NCBI GenBank assembly: GCA_902984215.1
Contig: CADWAF010000141.1
Location: forward strand, 1-36,747
Reading direction: 5' to 3'
DNA length: 36,747 bases
DNA from: Willaertia magna
Lineage: Eukaryota; Heterolobosea; Eutetramitea; Acrasida; Naegleriidae
A model generated the notes under the pieces. It searched no databases. It was not told the DNA's origin and saw only the letters and a list, made by a program, of their open reading frames with translations. Every line of letters begins with the position of its first letter. Position 1 is the stretch's first letter. Positions 19,626 to 29,326 of this stretch are shown here, in pieces. A program made the position numbers and the translations under genes.

Positions 19626-22600
19626 ATGCCTTCGAGCCCTGCCTTTGTGGGTGAGGGAAAGAAATTGAGTAGTCCAATTGGCAATTCACCTAGTAGGTTA
19701 GAAGAACAAGATGTAAAGAAATCTTCGGAAACTTCCGATGGATACGATAATCCATTGTTGAAACAAGTCGGAGGTAACAATGGCCAATATGAATTTGTAA
19801 TTCCTTCACTTTTGCCTCACAATCCTCTATCAATTAATGATTTGTACATGAAAACAGTGATAGAAAGAAGTTTCAAGAGACTAAAGGGAGCATCCTCCGC
19901 TTCTTCCCCTAACATTAAATCAACAGCACCATACCGCTCAGGCGAAGAAAAAGAAAACAAGAAAAGACCTTCCAGTGGTTCCGAAGATAAGGAGGTGAAG
20001 GACATTGTGAAAGGAGCTAAAAAAATATCAAGTAGCACCCCTTACCTTGACCAAGCACGTTCCAACCAACAGTTTAATCCTGCAGAACACATAATATTAA
20101 ACCATAGTTCCGATTTACTTAATGACCCAAACGAAGAATCATTTGTTCAATTGAACGTCTTAAAAAACATTAAATCAAAACAAGATTTGAATATTGTTGA
20201 AAGCAGTCACAGACATCTATCAACAGATCACTACAAAAAGATAGAACAAGCATTGAAAAATAAAAACGCTACAAATAATGACTATAGAAGACAACTCCCA
20301 AAATCAAATTTAAAACAAGATATTTATTCGGAATTGACTGTGAAAACAAAATTTACACCCGATGATTACTTTAAAAATGTTGAACATGTTTTACTTAGGG
20401 GAAGAAATAGATCTGTCATGGTTACCCATGGAAATTCTACAAACTTGTTTAATAAAGGTGAACCAGTTGAAGATTTTAATAACAAATATTTGTTATTTCA
20501 GAAAGATTTAATTGAGCAAACTGAAGATTTTACAGGAATGGAACAAACCTGGAAACAGATTACTAAGCGAATGAAACAACATGGATCTCCACATAAAAAA
20601 CAAGAAGGTTCTTCCAACCAAGACCAACCCAAAGAAGAGGACAAAGAACAAGAAGAAAAACAATCCACGTTTTTGCCAACACCTGAAAGTGAAAAGAAAA
20701 ACATTTGGGAACGAAAAAAAAAGAAAAGGTGGAAACCAATATCTCAATTTATTAATGAACAAGTTAATAGTGCAACGCCTCAAGCACCTAAGGTCTTATT
20801 GTCACCTAGAAATAATCTTAATCCACCAGATATTTCAACCACGTTTATTACAGAGGTTCAAGGAAATAACAATGAACAAAAGAGATTGTTATCTGCTAGT
20901 AACCACAATCTGTTAAGTACTTCTAGAGGAAGAAAATTAAGTGTAAAGGGAAATCCAGTAAATCAGTCGTTGAACAATAGTGGAAATAATCTTAACAATA
21001 ACAGTGTGAATAGTTCTTCAAGCTCTGGAAACATCAAAAATCCTCCTCTGAGTGCTAGAAGTGTTGTATCAAGCTCAATTACAACTACGGCTGGATTTGA
21101 TTTATACATCCAAGATGAGCAAACAGATTTTGGGGAGAGAAACAAAGGAGCAAAAAAAGCACTTTTGGATACTGTTAAGCGTAATTATGCTGTGGCAATA
21201 GCCCAAAGTGGTGGGACCTTAGGTAACTTTTCACCTTATGTTACCCAGGGTTTAGCCAATCAATACTCCAAAGTTGTTTATAATAGTGAGCTAACTAAAT
21301 TCCCTTTTGAAGAACTACAGATTAGTGATGAGAGATTAAAGAGGACAAAAGTAAGAGGCGAGTCTGGAAATGCTTATAAACAATTACGTTATGAAAATGG
21401 AAAAACTTTAGCGAACGAGGAAGATTACAAAGGTGAAGATTTAGAAAAAGTTTTTGCACCATTTAAGTTATTTAGTCTTCACAATGGTTCTTTTAACCAT
21501 AGTATAGGAAATGTAAAAAATTCTACGGATTCTATATCAATTACAGGTGGTTCAATAGCTCACTTAGATCACTTTTTAGAAAACCTCAAAAACAAGGTTC
21601 AATATAAAAATATTACAAGTTTTTCTGGTAATGACGCATATATTAAAAATCAATTAGAGGATGAAGAAAAAGAGCAAATTCTTGATGATAAGATTTATCA
21701 ACATGATAACGATTTTAGGGCAATCATTAACTCAATTCGAGAATTAGGAAATAATGACAAGTTAGGAATCAACGAGAAGGGAAAGGACTCACACATTAAT
21801 AGAGCTATAACCAATCAAACTGTAAATAGCATGGGAAGTATAAAGAAACCAATGGTTGACATAACAATAAATGGAGAAACATTCTACAAATCTAAAGATA
21901 CTAGTCCAAGAAATGTGGAAAAAGGAAAGAAAAAAGGAAGTAACAAAAAGAAAGTAAAAACAAGAAATATGAATTCTGACGTTTGGAGAAGTAATTTCGT
22001 ATCTACTCAAACAAAATTACAGTATGAGTTGTTAATTACCTTAGATGAGCGACATGATAATAGAACCGTTGTTTATGGTTCGAATGAGCATTTAAGAAAC
22101 GTCACAAACAAGGCCCTTAGTGATGCAGAAAAATATGCTCTTTTTAGAGTAAATGCCGGAGGAAACAAGAAGTCCAATTCACTGTGGGACAGATCCAGAA
22201 AGAAATTAGAAATTCAAAATGAAAGGTTTTATCAGGCAGTCCTATTTTATAAGAGATTAACTTTATTTTTAGATTTTATCCAAGCACCCAGTTCTAGTAA
22301 CAAACAATTGATTAAAATGTTGAATATTGTTAGAAGTAAATTGATAAAGAATCCCACTCTGAAATTAACTAAAGACACCATGTTCTTCTATGCATTGGGA
22401 AAAATAGTTGAAGATTGTACAAAAGAGCACCAAAAACATGAAACTGACGAAAAAGATTCCTCCAAGGAAGAAGAAGACACACCCCTAGATTTATTCTTTT
22501 CAAACAAAGAAAACCTTAAGGTATTGCAATTTTTCGTTTCTGAACTGAACATAACTAGTGAAGATTTATTTACAAACTATTTACAAAAAATACCAATTAA

Positions 22601-22679
22601 AACAACGAAGTTATTGCATGAAATGAAAAAGAAAATGAAAGAGAAAGAAGAACAAAAACAAAAGGAAATTAAAAATTAG
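19626..22679 (+). CDS. Large low-complexity orphan protein (1017 residues)
   Basis: A single open frame with an ATG at 19626. I do not recognise it. The N-terminal 450 residues are hydrophilic, rich in Ser, Asn, Lys and Glu, with many Ser-Pro sites and the repeated block DHYKKIEQALKN / DDYFKNVEHVLL (about residues 200-250), which may be a small internal repeat. A basic run (WERKKKKRWKP) lies near 365 and others near 750 (KGKKKGSNKKKVK). The C-terminal 200 residues are helical, with FYQAVLFYKRLTLFLDFIQ and a Glu/Lys coiled coil at the very end. No enzyme motif or membrane segment is seen. It could be a cytoskeletal scaffold, but nothing shows this directly. Confidence 0.7.
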   Translation: MPSSPAFVGEGKKLSSPIGNSPSRLEEQDVKKSSETSDGYDNPLLKQVGGNNGQYEFVIPSLLPHNPLSINDLYMKTVIERSFKRLKGASSASSPNIKSTAPYRSGEEKENKKRPSSGSEDKEVKDIVKGAKKISSSTPYLDQARSNQQFNPAEHIILNHSSDLLNDPNEESFVQLNVLKNIKSKQDLNIVESSHRHLSTDHYKKIEQALKNKNATNNDYRRQLPKSNLKQDIYSELTVKTKFTPDDYFKNVEHVLLRGRNRSVMVTHGNSTNLFNKGEPVEDFNNKYLLFQKDLIEQTEDFTGMEQTWKQITKRMKQHGSPHKKQEGSSNQDQPKEEDKEQEEKQSTFLPTPESEKKNIWERKKKKRWKPISQFINEQVNSATPQAPKVLLSPRNNLNPPDISTTFITEVQGNNNEQKRLLSASNHNLLSTSRGRKLSVKGNPVNQSLNNSGNNLNNNSVNSSSSSGNIKNPPLSARSVVSSSITTTAGFDLYIQDEQTDFGERNKGAKKALLDTVKRNYAVAIAQSGGTLGNFSPYVTQGLANQYSKVVYNSELTKFPFEELQISDERLKRTKVRGESGNAYKQLRYENGKTLANEEDYKGEDLEKVFAPFKLFSLHNGSFNHSIGNVKNSTDSISITGGSIAHLDHFLENLKNKVQYKNITSFSGNDAYIKNQLEDEEKEQILDDKIYQHDNDFRAIINSIRELGNNDKLGINEKGKDSHINRAITNQTVNSMGSIKKPMVDITINGETFYKSKDTSPRNVEKGKKKGSNKKKVKTRNMNSDVWRSNFVSTQTKLQYELLITLDERHDNRTVVYGSNEHLRNVTNKALSDAEKYALFRVNAGGNKKSNSLWDRSRKKLEIQNERFYQAVLFYKRLTLFLDFIQAPSSSNKQLIKMLNIVRSKLIKNPTLKLTKDTMFFYALGKIVEDCTKEHQKHETDEKDSSKEEEDTPLDLFFSNKENLKVLQFFVSELNITSEDLFTNYLQKIPIKTTKLLHEMKKKMKEKEEQKQKEIKN

Positions 22680-22849
22680 GCTTGTCTTTTTACAATCACA
22701 ACAAAAAATGTCTGATTTTCTGCAGGGTCTTATTAGCGTCAACTTGTCTAGCTAGTTTGCTTAGGACAGTTCCAATTTGGATTAATTGAGCTTTAGGAAA
22801 GTGCCATTGGTATTTTTGGTAAGTAATATGCTCCTACTAAAGACAAAAA

Positions 22850-25187
22850 ATGTCTAAAAACGATTTTGTACATCAAGTACCTTCTCATGATGAAAACTCA
22901 CACAAACTCAGTTCTGTTAGCGCACCGAAGATAACTTCTATACATTCTGTTATTGGAAAGGTTGGTACATTCATACCTTCTTTATGTACTGTAATGAATG
23001 TAATGTTTTTAGTATTCATAATTCAAGCCGTAATTATTTTAGCAACAACATTTGGATTGCTTTTCACAACCGGAGAAGAAGTAAGTAATTGGTTTCGTTT
23101 TTTCCTTAATGTCCTTTTAAGACAATAAGAGGTGAGGTTTTTTACAAACATTTAGGTAAGTAAGAAACCCTATTGGTCACCATAAAACTCTATTACTATT
23201 AGGTGTTTTTGAAAATCTTGCAAACGAAATTACGAACTTTGTTAAACCTTCCGAATACATTCATAAAACTATAAAGCTACAATTAGGGTCGATGGGGTTG
23301 CTTTACTACGCGGATTGCCCTTATAGATTTGGTAAATTGATTAGTGGGCTTTCCACATTCAACAGTCAAATAAGTTATATACATTATGCAAATTATCAGA
23401 GTAAGATGGTTACTTATAGTTCACTAACTAAACTCCTGTATGTTCCTTGCGTAAATGGTAGTGATATTTTATCAACTTATCCAGGGATGTCAAACTATAG
23501 TTGCAACTTAAATACCGTTGTTTTTGATGTAAATGAAGAAGGAATTATTACAAGAAGAAACAAAGAAATGAATATTATCTATAATCCTCAAACAAGGCCG
23601 TGGTGGGTACAAGCAATTAATATGGCCTCTATTTCTAACAGTAGTTGGGGAGATATATTTACTTCTCAAGGTAGATTATCGATTACACACAGCATTGTAG
23701 TTTATTCTGACAAAGGATTTGTAGGGGTTGCTGCTGTCCAATACTTGTTACAATCTATTTCTGATTTTTTGAATACCACAGCCACTTTTAACAGTCAAAT
23801 AATAGTTTTAGATAGAAACAGAAATGTTTTAGCGTCAAGCTTACCTACCAAGCCAGGTGTAATTCAATTTCCCAAAGAATTCAATAATTCAACATTGTAC
23901 TCTAAGCTTAATGAAATCATGGAAAAAAACAGAATTTATGGAAATTATACATTTTTAACAACGTTCTCAAACAATGTAGTTGATAAGGGAAGAGACTATT
24001 ACTATTCTTTAAGTAACTTTATTGTAAATGGATTGTTTATGACTGTGGTAGTTGTTACAGAAGAAACTAGTTTTTTAAAAAGAATTGTGGATGACAGTGT
24101 TTCTTCCTTAGTTATTTTTATATTGGTTTTGAGTTTGGGAATTGTAGTACTAATAATTGTTATGAAGTCGATAACATATCCCTTAGAACAACTGACAGAA
24201 GTAATGAATGCTATGACAAAAGTAGACGAAGTACAAATTCTTTCCCCCATTAAAAGCAACAGTTTGTTCAGTGACGTTCGTAAAATGCAACGTGCTTGTG
24301 AAAAATTTAGAAGCTCAATCCATTACTTTTCTCTGTTTTGTCCTGAGATTGTGGTAAAAACTTTGTCTAGGACTGAGGAACCAGTTTTTAGTTTGAAAAG
24401 TCAAAATGCAAGTTTGTTAATTATAGATTTAAAAGGTATTTCTTCATTACAAAAGAGTTTAAATTCAGTAGATATCTTTTCAGAAATACTAAATAATCTT
24501 ATTAGTGACATAACAGTAGTAACACATTCTTGTGATGGTTTTTTAGCTCAATTATTAGTTTTAAACCACCTTAAAATTATTGCAATATGGAATGATGAGT
24601 TATCACCTGTTGAAAATCATGAAGTAAAGGCGGCTAATGCTGCACTAGAATGTAAAAATGTAGTAGAAGATTTTATGTCGAAATTGGGTGATTCTATAGG
24701 ATTATCTGTCAACGATATATCTATGAGTATGATTTTAACTAGTGGCAATACATTTACAGGCTGTATTGGTTCTTCAAAAACAAGAATGAATTTTTCGGTT
24801 TTTGGAGAAGCCTTAGACGTAAGTTTCACACTTGGCTTTATTTATTTCTTATCTATTATTTAGACAGCTCATTGTATTTCACAAAAAGGATATGAGGGAG
24901 CAACCTTGGTGATAGACGATCGAGTTTTCCAGAAGATACGTGATGACTTTCTCTGCTACTACATTGATACTATAAACGTAGACAGTGGTTTAACCCACGT
25001 GTACTCTGTTGTAAAATGGGGAAATGAAGCATCTGCTTATGAAAAAAGGGTTTCATCAAAATTAATAACATTAAGAAACAGAAAGCTAAGCTGCAATGGA
25101 GATCCATTAAAGATTGAGGTTGCACAGACCTTGCTAAACGAGATTAAGGACTTAATTGAATTACCTTGTTTAAATTGTAGCGTTTAG
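22850..25187 (+). CDS. Cache-domain receptor with degenerate class III cyclase domain
   Basis: Exons are 22850-23080, 23122-23155, 23203-24818 and 24864-25187, with introns of 41, 47 and 45 nt; the protein has 734 residues. A membrane segment at about 46-72 is followed by an extracellular Cache-type sensor region to about 385, marked by NPQTRPWWVQA (219-223 for TRPWW) and many possible N-glycosylation sites, then a second membrane segment (about 389-409), a HAMP-like linker and a class III cyclase domain from about 485. The first metal Asp is kept (LIIDLKGISS, Asp497). The position of the second Asp holds Leu545 (NHLKIIAIWN), and the Asn and Arg of the transition-state motif are Asp627 and Cys631. 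By eye it is a pseudo-cyclase and may work as a partner or ligand sensor. The exon joins are all in phase. Confidence 0.82.
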
Positions 25188-25386
25188 TGTTGAAAGAAAA
25201 AGAGAGATGAGAAAGTCTAAATTAAAAGAAGCAATTTTACAATATGACACGAAAAATATGATTTATAAATTGAGAGCTTAAGCATTATTACTCTATTTAA
25301 CTTGTAGAAATTTTTACAATTAGATTAGATTAGATCTTGAAAATAAATAGTCATGTAATAACCAGAAAATAAAGTTTAAAATTCAT

Positions 25387-26520
25387 TCATTCATTCTTCA
25401 CAGAATTTTGAGAATTCGTTTTTTGTTTTGGTTTTATTTTAACAGTCCACCGTTTCCTCCAAGGTGAAGGTGTATTGCTGTCTTGATTCAATTTCTCCTG
25501 TTCTTTGGTCTTTGTTTTATTGATATTAGTCTCCTCTTTCTTCTTTTCCACAAAACTATCAAACAATAACTCTTCCTCTAATAATGGAGAAATAGTAGTG
25601 GGTGATATCAAAACAACATCTCCATTATTATTTACATTGTTATTAATTATCTTTTCATCAAAATTTGGTGAATTATCATCACTTGTTTGACTATTTACTT
25701 TTTGTTTCTTTATTGTAGTTGCAAACATATCTTTTAAATTACTTGTTGCTTTACTTGTTCTTTTCATTTTCAATTTCTCTCTTTCCTTTTCATTCTTAAT
25801 TACATGTTGAACAATTTGTGGAATTGAAAATCTTTTATTTTCAATATTATCATTATATAATAAAATATATTCTTTAATTCTCCAAATTAAAAGTTCTCTT
25901 GAACCTTGTGTTGGTAATTGAAATTTCCTTAAATATTCTTTTAATTGATGATTTTTCAATAAAGTAAAACAAATTGATGGAAGTTTTTCATTATTTTCAT
26001 TTTCTGAAGAATTAACTTCATTTTCTTGATTAAAATAATTCTCTTTAAATGGATTATTTAATTCTTGTTGACCATTTACAATTTTAGAATTTAATAAACT
26101 AAAAATTAAATCTCTTCTCGCAATTTTATATTTTTCATTAATTTCATTTAAAAAAGGTATTGAAATTAAATCACATTTACTACATTCTATTTTACATATT
26201 GGACAACGATTTCTAAATTGTAATTCTCTACAAATACATAAATTACAAAAAAAATGGAAACATTTATTAATAAATTTTGCATTTTCCATAAAATTTTGAC
26301 AAATTGGACAAATTAATGAATTTTCAAATTCTGACATTGATGGAATTTTAAATTGATTATTTGTTGACCACCATTCTATATCTTGAATGGAATAGGGCAT
26401 TGTAATGTTATTATTTATCTCTGTATTATTCAGATTATTATTATTATTAATATTGTCATTATTGTTGTTGTGTATTGTAGTGCTGCTGGAAGAAGGCTTT
26501 TTATTTTCATCTAAAAACAT
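25387..26520 (-). CDS. RAD18: RAD18-like E3 ubiquitin ligase (RING + SAP)
   Basis: The protein has 377 residues from the ATG at 26520; the longer frame has only a TTG upstream and runs into a stop. A C3HC4 RING at about 72-112 (CPIC, CFHFFC, CPIC) is preceded by KIPSMSEFENSLICPIC and followed by PFLNEINEKYKIAR, the arrangement of Rad18. The SAP domain at about 190-225 contains LKEYLRKFQLPTQGSRELLI, very close to the LSTQGNRQQLI segment of human RAD18. The UBZ zinc finger usual between the two is not seen, and the tail is Asn/Lys-rich low complexity. In other eukaryotes Rad18 with Rad6 monoubiquitinates PCNA at stalled forks. An E2F-like 9-mer lies 48 nt upstream. Confidence 0.88.
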   Translation of the reverse strand: MFLDENKKPSSSSTTIHNNNNDNINNNNNLNNTEINNNITMPYSIQDIEWWSTNNQFKIPSMSEFENSLICPICQNFMENAKFINKCFHFFCNLCICRELQFRNRCPICKIECSKCDLISIPFLNEINEKYKIARRDLIFSLLNSKIVNGQQELNNPFKENYFNQENEVNSSENENNEKLPSICFTLLKNHQLKEYLRKFQLPTQGSRELLIWRIKEYILLYNDNIENKRFSIPQIVQHVIKNEKEREKLKMKRTSKATSNLKDMFATTIKKQKVNSQTSDDNSPNFDEKIINNNVNNNGDVVLISPTTISPLLEEELLFDSFVEKKKEETNINKTKTKEQEKLNQDSNTPSPWRKRWTVKIKPKQKTNSQNSVKNE

Positions 26521-26647
26521 TTTTTTTTCAAATTCAGGTTCTTGCAAGCATCGGAACCATTGGTTTTTTTCGCGCCTTTTTGATTTTCAGTAATTTTTAT
26601 AAATAAAAAAAGAGAAATTAAGGCTAGAAAAGAAGACAAGTTAATAA
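26521..26647. promoter_or_regulatory. Divergent promoter region, RAD18 / CFAP161
   Basis: The 127-nt gap between divergent start codons is A/T-rich except for the TTTCGCGCC island. A replication-repair gene and a flagellar gene share it, so the same site may act on both. Confidence 0.45.
26568..26576 (-). promoter_or_regulatory. E2F-like 9-mer GGCGCGAAA upstream of RAD18
   Basis: On the minus strand this reads GGCGCGAAA, flanked by A and T runs, and it ends 48 nt before the RAD18 ATG. The same 9-mer occurs at 31434-31442. It fits the E2F/DP consensus TTTSGCGCS read from the other strand. The spacer is also the promoter of CFAP161 on the plus strand (72 nt to its ATG). Confidence 0.45.
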
Positions 26648-27531
26648 ATGCAATATTATACGACTCAACAGTTGCAAGGACATCGTACCTTTAGTCCTAA
26701 GGTTAGGATTGGTAATTGGAATGAAGATTTAGAATTACATCAAGAGAAATACAAAGATTATTTAAAGGCTAAAGAGGAAGGTTTGTTACCTCATCAAATT
26801 ATGCAAAGAAAGATGGATCATCACTTACAAACAATTTCCTTAACAAAAGTAAGGGAAGGTAATTATATTTGTTTCGGAGATATAGTAATGTTAAAAAGTG
26901 TGGAAACGGATTGTTGTGTATGTATGGATTTAGACATGAAACTACATCATATCCACGATAGATTTGGCTGCACAACATCTCCACATTCTACTACACCATG
27001 CGCAAGAAACTGTTTTGTTATTGAAAAAGTTCCTAATGATAGAGGTATGGATTTGGTATTACCTGAAGAAGAAGAACAAATACTTCACTACGGTCAGAAA
27101 TTTAGGCTTAGATGTGTGAAAGAATTTTTCTCTCCAGTAAGTGTTTGATTTCTAATGTGTTTCCTGTAATGTTGAAATAGTTATATCTTAAAAGTGAAAA
27201 ACAAACTCTAACAAACTTTGCCATAGGTAATTCTTCGGCAAACAAGTCACAAGAAGTATCAGTTGACCAACAAAATACCTATGATTCTTATTGGAAATGT
27301 CAACATTTAGATATTGAATACAGAGTGGAATTTGAAGGAGAAAAGGTAGAAGCCAACAAAGAAATTATCTTAACTCATTGTTCTTCCAATCAAAACCTCG
27401 CATCCCATAAACAACAAACTATCCTTAATGACTTTGGAAAAGAGTATGAATTGTTTTGTAAAACCTTATTAAATATTCACAAAGTAGAAGAAAAAGCAAA
27501 TCGCTTCATAATTGTACAGGATAATAAATAA
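26648..27531 (+). CDS. CFAP161: CFAP161, axonemal microtubule inner protein
   Basis: Exons are 26648-27136 and 27181-27531; the 44-nt intron runs GTAAGT...GAAATAG, and the join is in phase 0, giving 279 residues. A later AG at 27226 looks tempting but would break frame. The N-terminus has VRIGNWNED, the family hallmark, and YICFGDIVML follows the human YIHYGDKVML. After splicing, LYLKSEKQTL, CQHLDIEYRVEFEGEKVEAN, ILTHCSSNQNLASHKQ and FGKEYEL track human CFAP161 closely. CFAP161 lies inside doublet microtubules in motile cilia, like enkurin. The protein is near the usual length (about 300). Confidence 0.93.
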
Positions 27532-27555
27532 ATGTTTAATAAATAATATTTACAT

Positions 27556-29172
27556 TTAGTGATTATTGTTTGTTGTATTTTGTTGATTGTCTTGACTCAT
27601 TAATGATCTAGCATGTTCTTCATATAATTGAAGAGGAACTGGAGGTAAAGTATATTGTTGAGGTTGGAATTGTAATTGAGGATACATTACATTATCTAGA
27701 TATTCAGGATTGTATTCATGATATTCTGTTACTTCATTTCCTTCAGTTGGTGCTGTACTAATGTCGTCAGACAAGTCAACTTGGGTTTGTTGTCCATACA
27801 TTACTGCCTCTTCTTCTTTAGAAGAATCTCCATAATATGTCTTTTGTTGTTGCATATTGTAAACTGATGTAGCCTTTTGTAGTTGTGGTTGTTGATTTTG
27901 AACGTTTGGGGCAGTTGGATTTTGTACTTGAGAAGAACCTGTAGTCATTGGTGTGACATGTTGTTGTTGAGGTGGAACCATCATTTGTTGAGGATATTGA
28001 TATTGATATTGAGGATAATTATTATACATTTGTGGTGGATATTGTTGTGGAGGTATCATTTGCATAGTTGATTGATTAAGCTGATTAGGTGCTGCAGCAG
28101 AAATATTTCCCATTGACATATTATTTGGAGGATAATAATAAATAACATTTGGTTGTTGATAATTAGTAATTGTATGTTTTGCACGATTAGCAACATAAAT
28201 AATAACCTCATGATCTACATCATTTGATAATGTACCAGTCTTTGCTGTTATCTTCAAAAGATAAGTAATATTAACTAAAACACCACAACGACCACCAAAA
28301 TTAAATACAGACTCAATACAAGCTTCTGGAATTTTAAAATTAGAAGTTTGATCCAATGAAACAGTTCTTTTATCATCTTTCTTCATTTCACCAAGAGATA
28401 ACCTTTTAATAACATACGCATCACTCTTTAATGGAATTTTAGAATTAGCCCGCATACAATCTACCCTTTGAATTAAAGATAGTGTAACATCAGTTATCGT
28501 TTTGGTTGAAGTATTTAAAATATTACATTTTCCCATAATAATATCTCCATTGAAGAAAACCCTTGAGGCTAGGCTAAAATCTGTTTGAACATTACCATAA
28601 GCAAAAAGGAATGTTTTTTGTCTTGTATCATTAAATGGAATACTATGGTTACCAATAAAAGTTGGAGATAGCAGAGAACCCCCCAAGTTAACAAAAGCAT
28701 TGGAAATTAAATCACCAACCTTTCTATCATCATTAACACAAGTGATTTTCATTTCATATTCAATACAAGGGTTACCAATATTACTTTTAGAGGAAAGTGT
28801 TGGATTGGTTTTATAGGTTGGTGGTAAGTTATCTGGTAATTTAATTTCAAAGTTATATCTATATACACCTGGATCTAACTTTGTTCTTACTGTTTTTTTA
28901 AATCCAAAGAAATCTCTATCTTCTTGTTTTTTAGAACCTTTACCTTCTAATCCTGAACTATATTCATAAAATACTCTATTACTTCTTTTTAAAGTTGATT
29001 CGGATCTTAATAAATTTGTAGCATAGTATTCTTTACCAACTAAATTTATTTTAACTTGTTGAATTGTCATTGGTGTTGGTAGTCTTAACTCTGCATATCC
29101 TTTCAAAACATCTCCCGAGAAGAATAATTTACTTGGAAAGAAAATTAATAGTTCTGCTCTAATAATTTGCAT
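27556..29172 (-). CDS. Alpha-arrestin / ARRDC-like trafficking adaptor
   Basis: The protein has 538 residues, a single exon and an ATG at 29172. An arrestin N domain (about 1-170; FSGDVLKGYAEL near the start, then PGVYRYNFEIKLPDNLPPTY) and an arrestin C domain (about 185-345, with FFNGDIIMGKCNI) are followed by a 200-residue tail rich in Gln, Pro and Tyr, with repeats such as QYPPQ and YQYQYP. Proteins of this plan carry membrane receptors and transporters to ubiquitin ligases; the PPTY in the N domain fits PPxY but is at a structural position, so a true WW-binding motif is not proven. VPS26 or visual arrestins are less likely because of the long tail. It ends 24 nt from CFAP161, tail to tail. 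Confidence 0.85.
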   Translation of the reverse strand: MQIIRAELLIFFPSKLFFSGDVLKGYAELRLPTPMTIQQVKINLVGKEYYATNLLRSESTLKRSNRVFYEYSSGLEGKGSKKQEDRDFFGFKKTVRTKLDPGVYRYNFEIKLPDNLPPTYKTNPTLSSKSNIGNPCIEYEMKITCVNDDRKVGDLISNAFVNLGGSLLSPTFIGNHSIPFNDTRQKTFLFAYGNVQTDFSLASRVFFNGDIIMGKCNILNTSTKTITDVTLSLIQRVDCMRANSKIPLKSDAYVIKRLSLGEMKKDDKRTVSLDQTSNFKIPEACIESVFNFGGRCGVLVNITYLLKITAKTGTLSNDVDHEVIIYVANRAKHTITNYQQPNVIYYYPPNNMSMGNISAAAPNQLNQSTMQMIPPQQYPPQMYNNYPQYQYQYPQQMMVPPQQQHVTPMTTGSSQVQNPTAPNVQNQQPQLQKATSVYNMQQQKTYYGDSSKEEEAVMYGQQTQVDLSDDISTAPTEGNEVTEYHEYNPEYLDNVMYPQLQFQPQQYTLPPVPLQLYEEHARSLMSQDNQQNTTNNNH

Positions 29173-29326
29173 TTTTTTGTGTGGTTGTGTTTGGAAAGGG
29201 AGATGAATGAGGGTTAAATTTAAATTTGCGGTTTGTTGGAAAGTTTTTAGAAAAGGAAGGCGGGCTCGTGTTTAGTTGTCCAGTAAATAGATGTATGAAG
29301 GTTGGCGTAAGGAAATTGTTTCGATT

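Noticed and set aside
20498..20916. Frames on both strands within the large orphan gene
   Set aside because: Low-complexity coding sequence opens alternative frames by chance; no start context or motif supports them.
22800..23130. ORF 22850-23128 as a complete 92-residue membrane protein
   Set aside because: Its end reads through a GTAAGT donor; splicing to a 34-nt exon and then to 23203 gives a continuous frame with the cyclase protein.
27200..27235. Acceptor CCATAG at 27226-27231 for the CFAP161 intron
   Set aside because: Using it changes frame and hits a stop; the earlier GAAATAG at 27180 keeps frame and family sequence.
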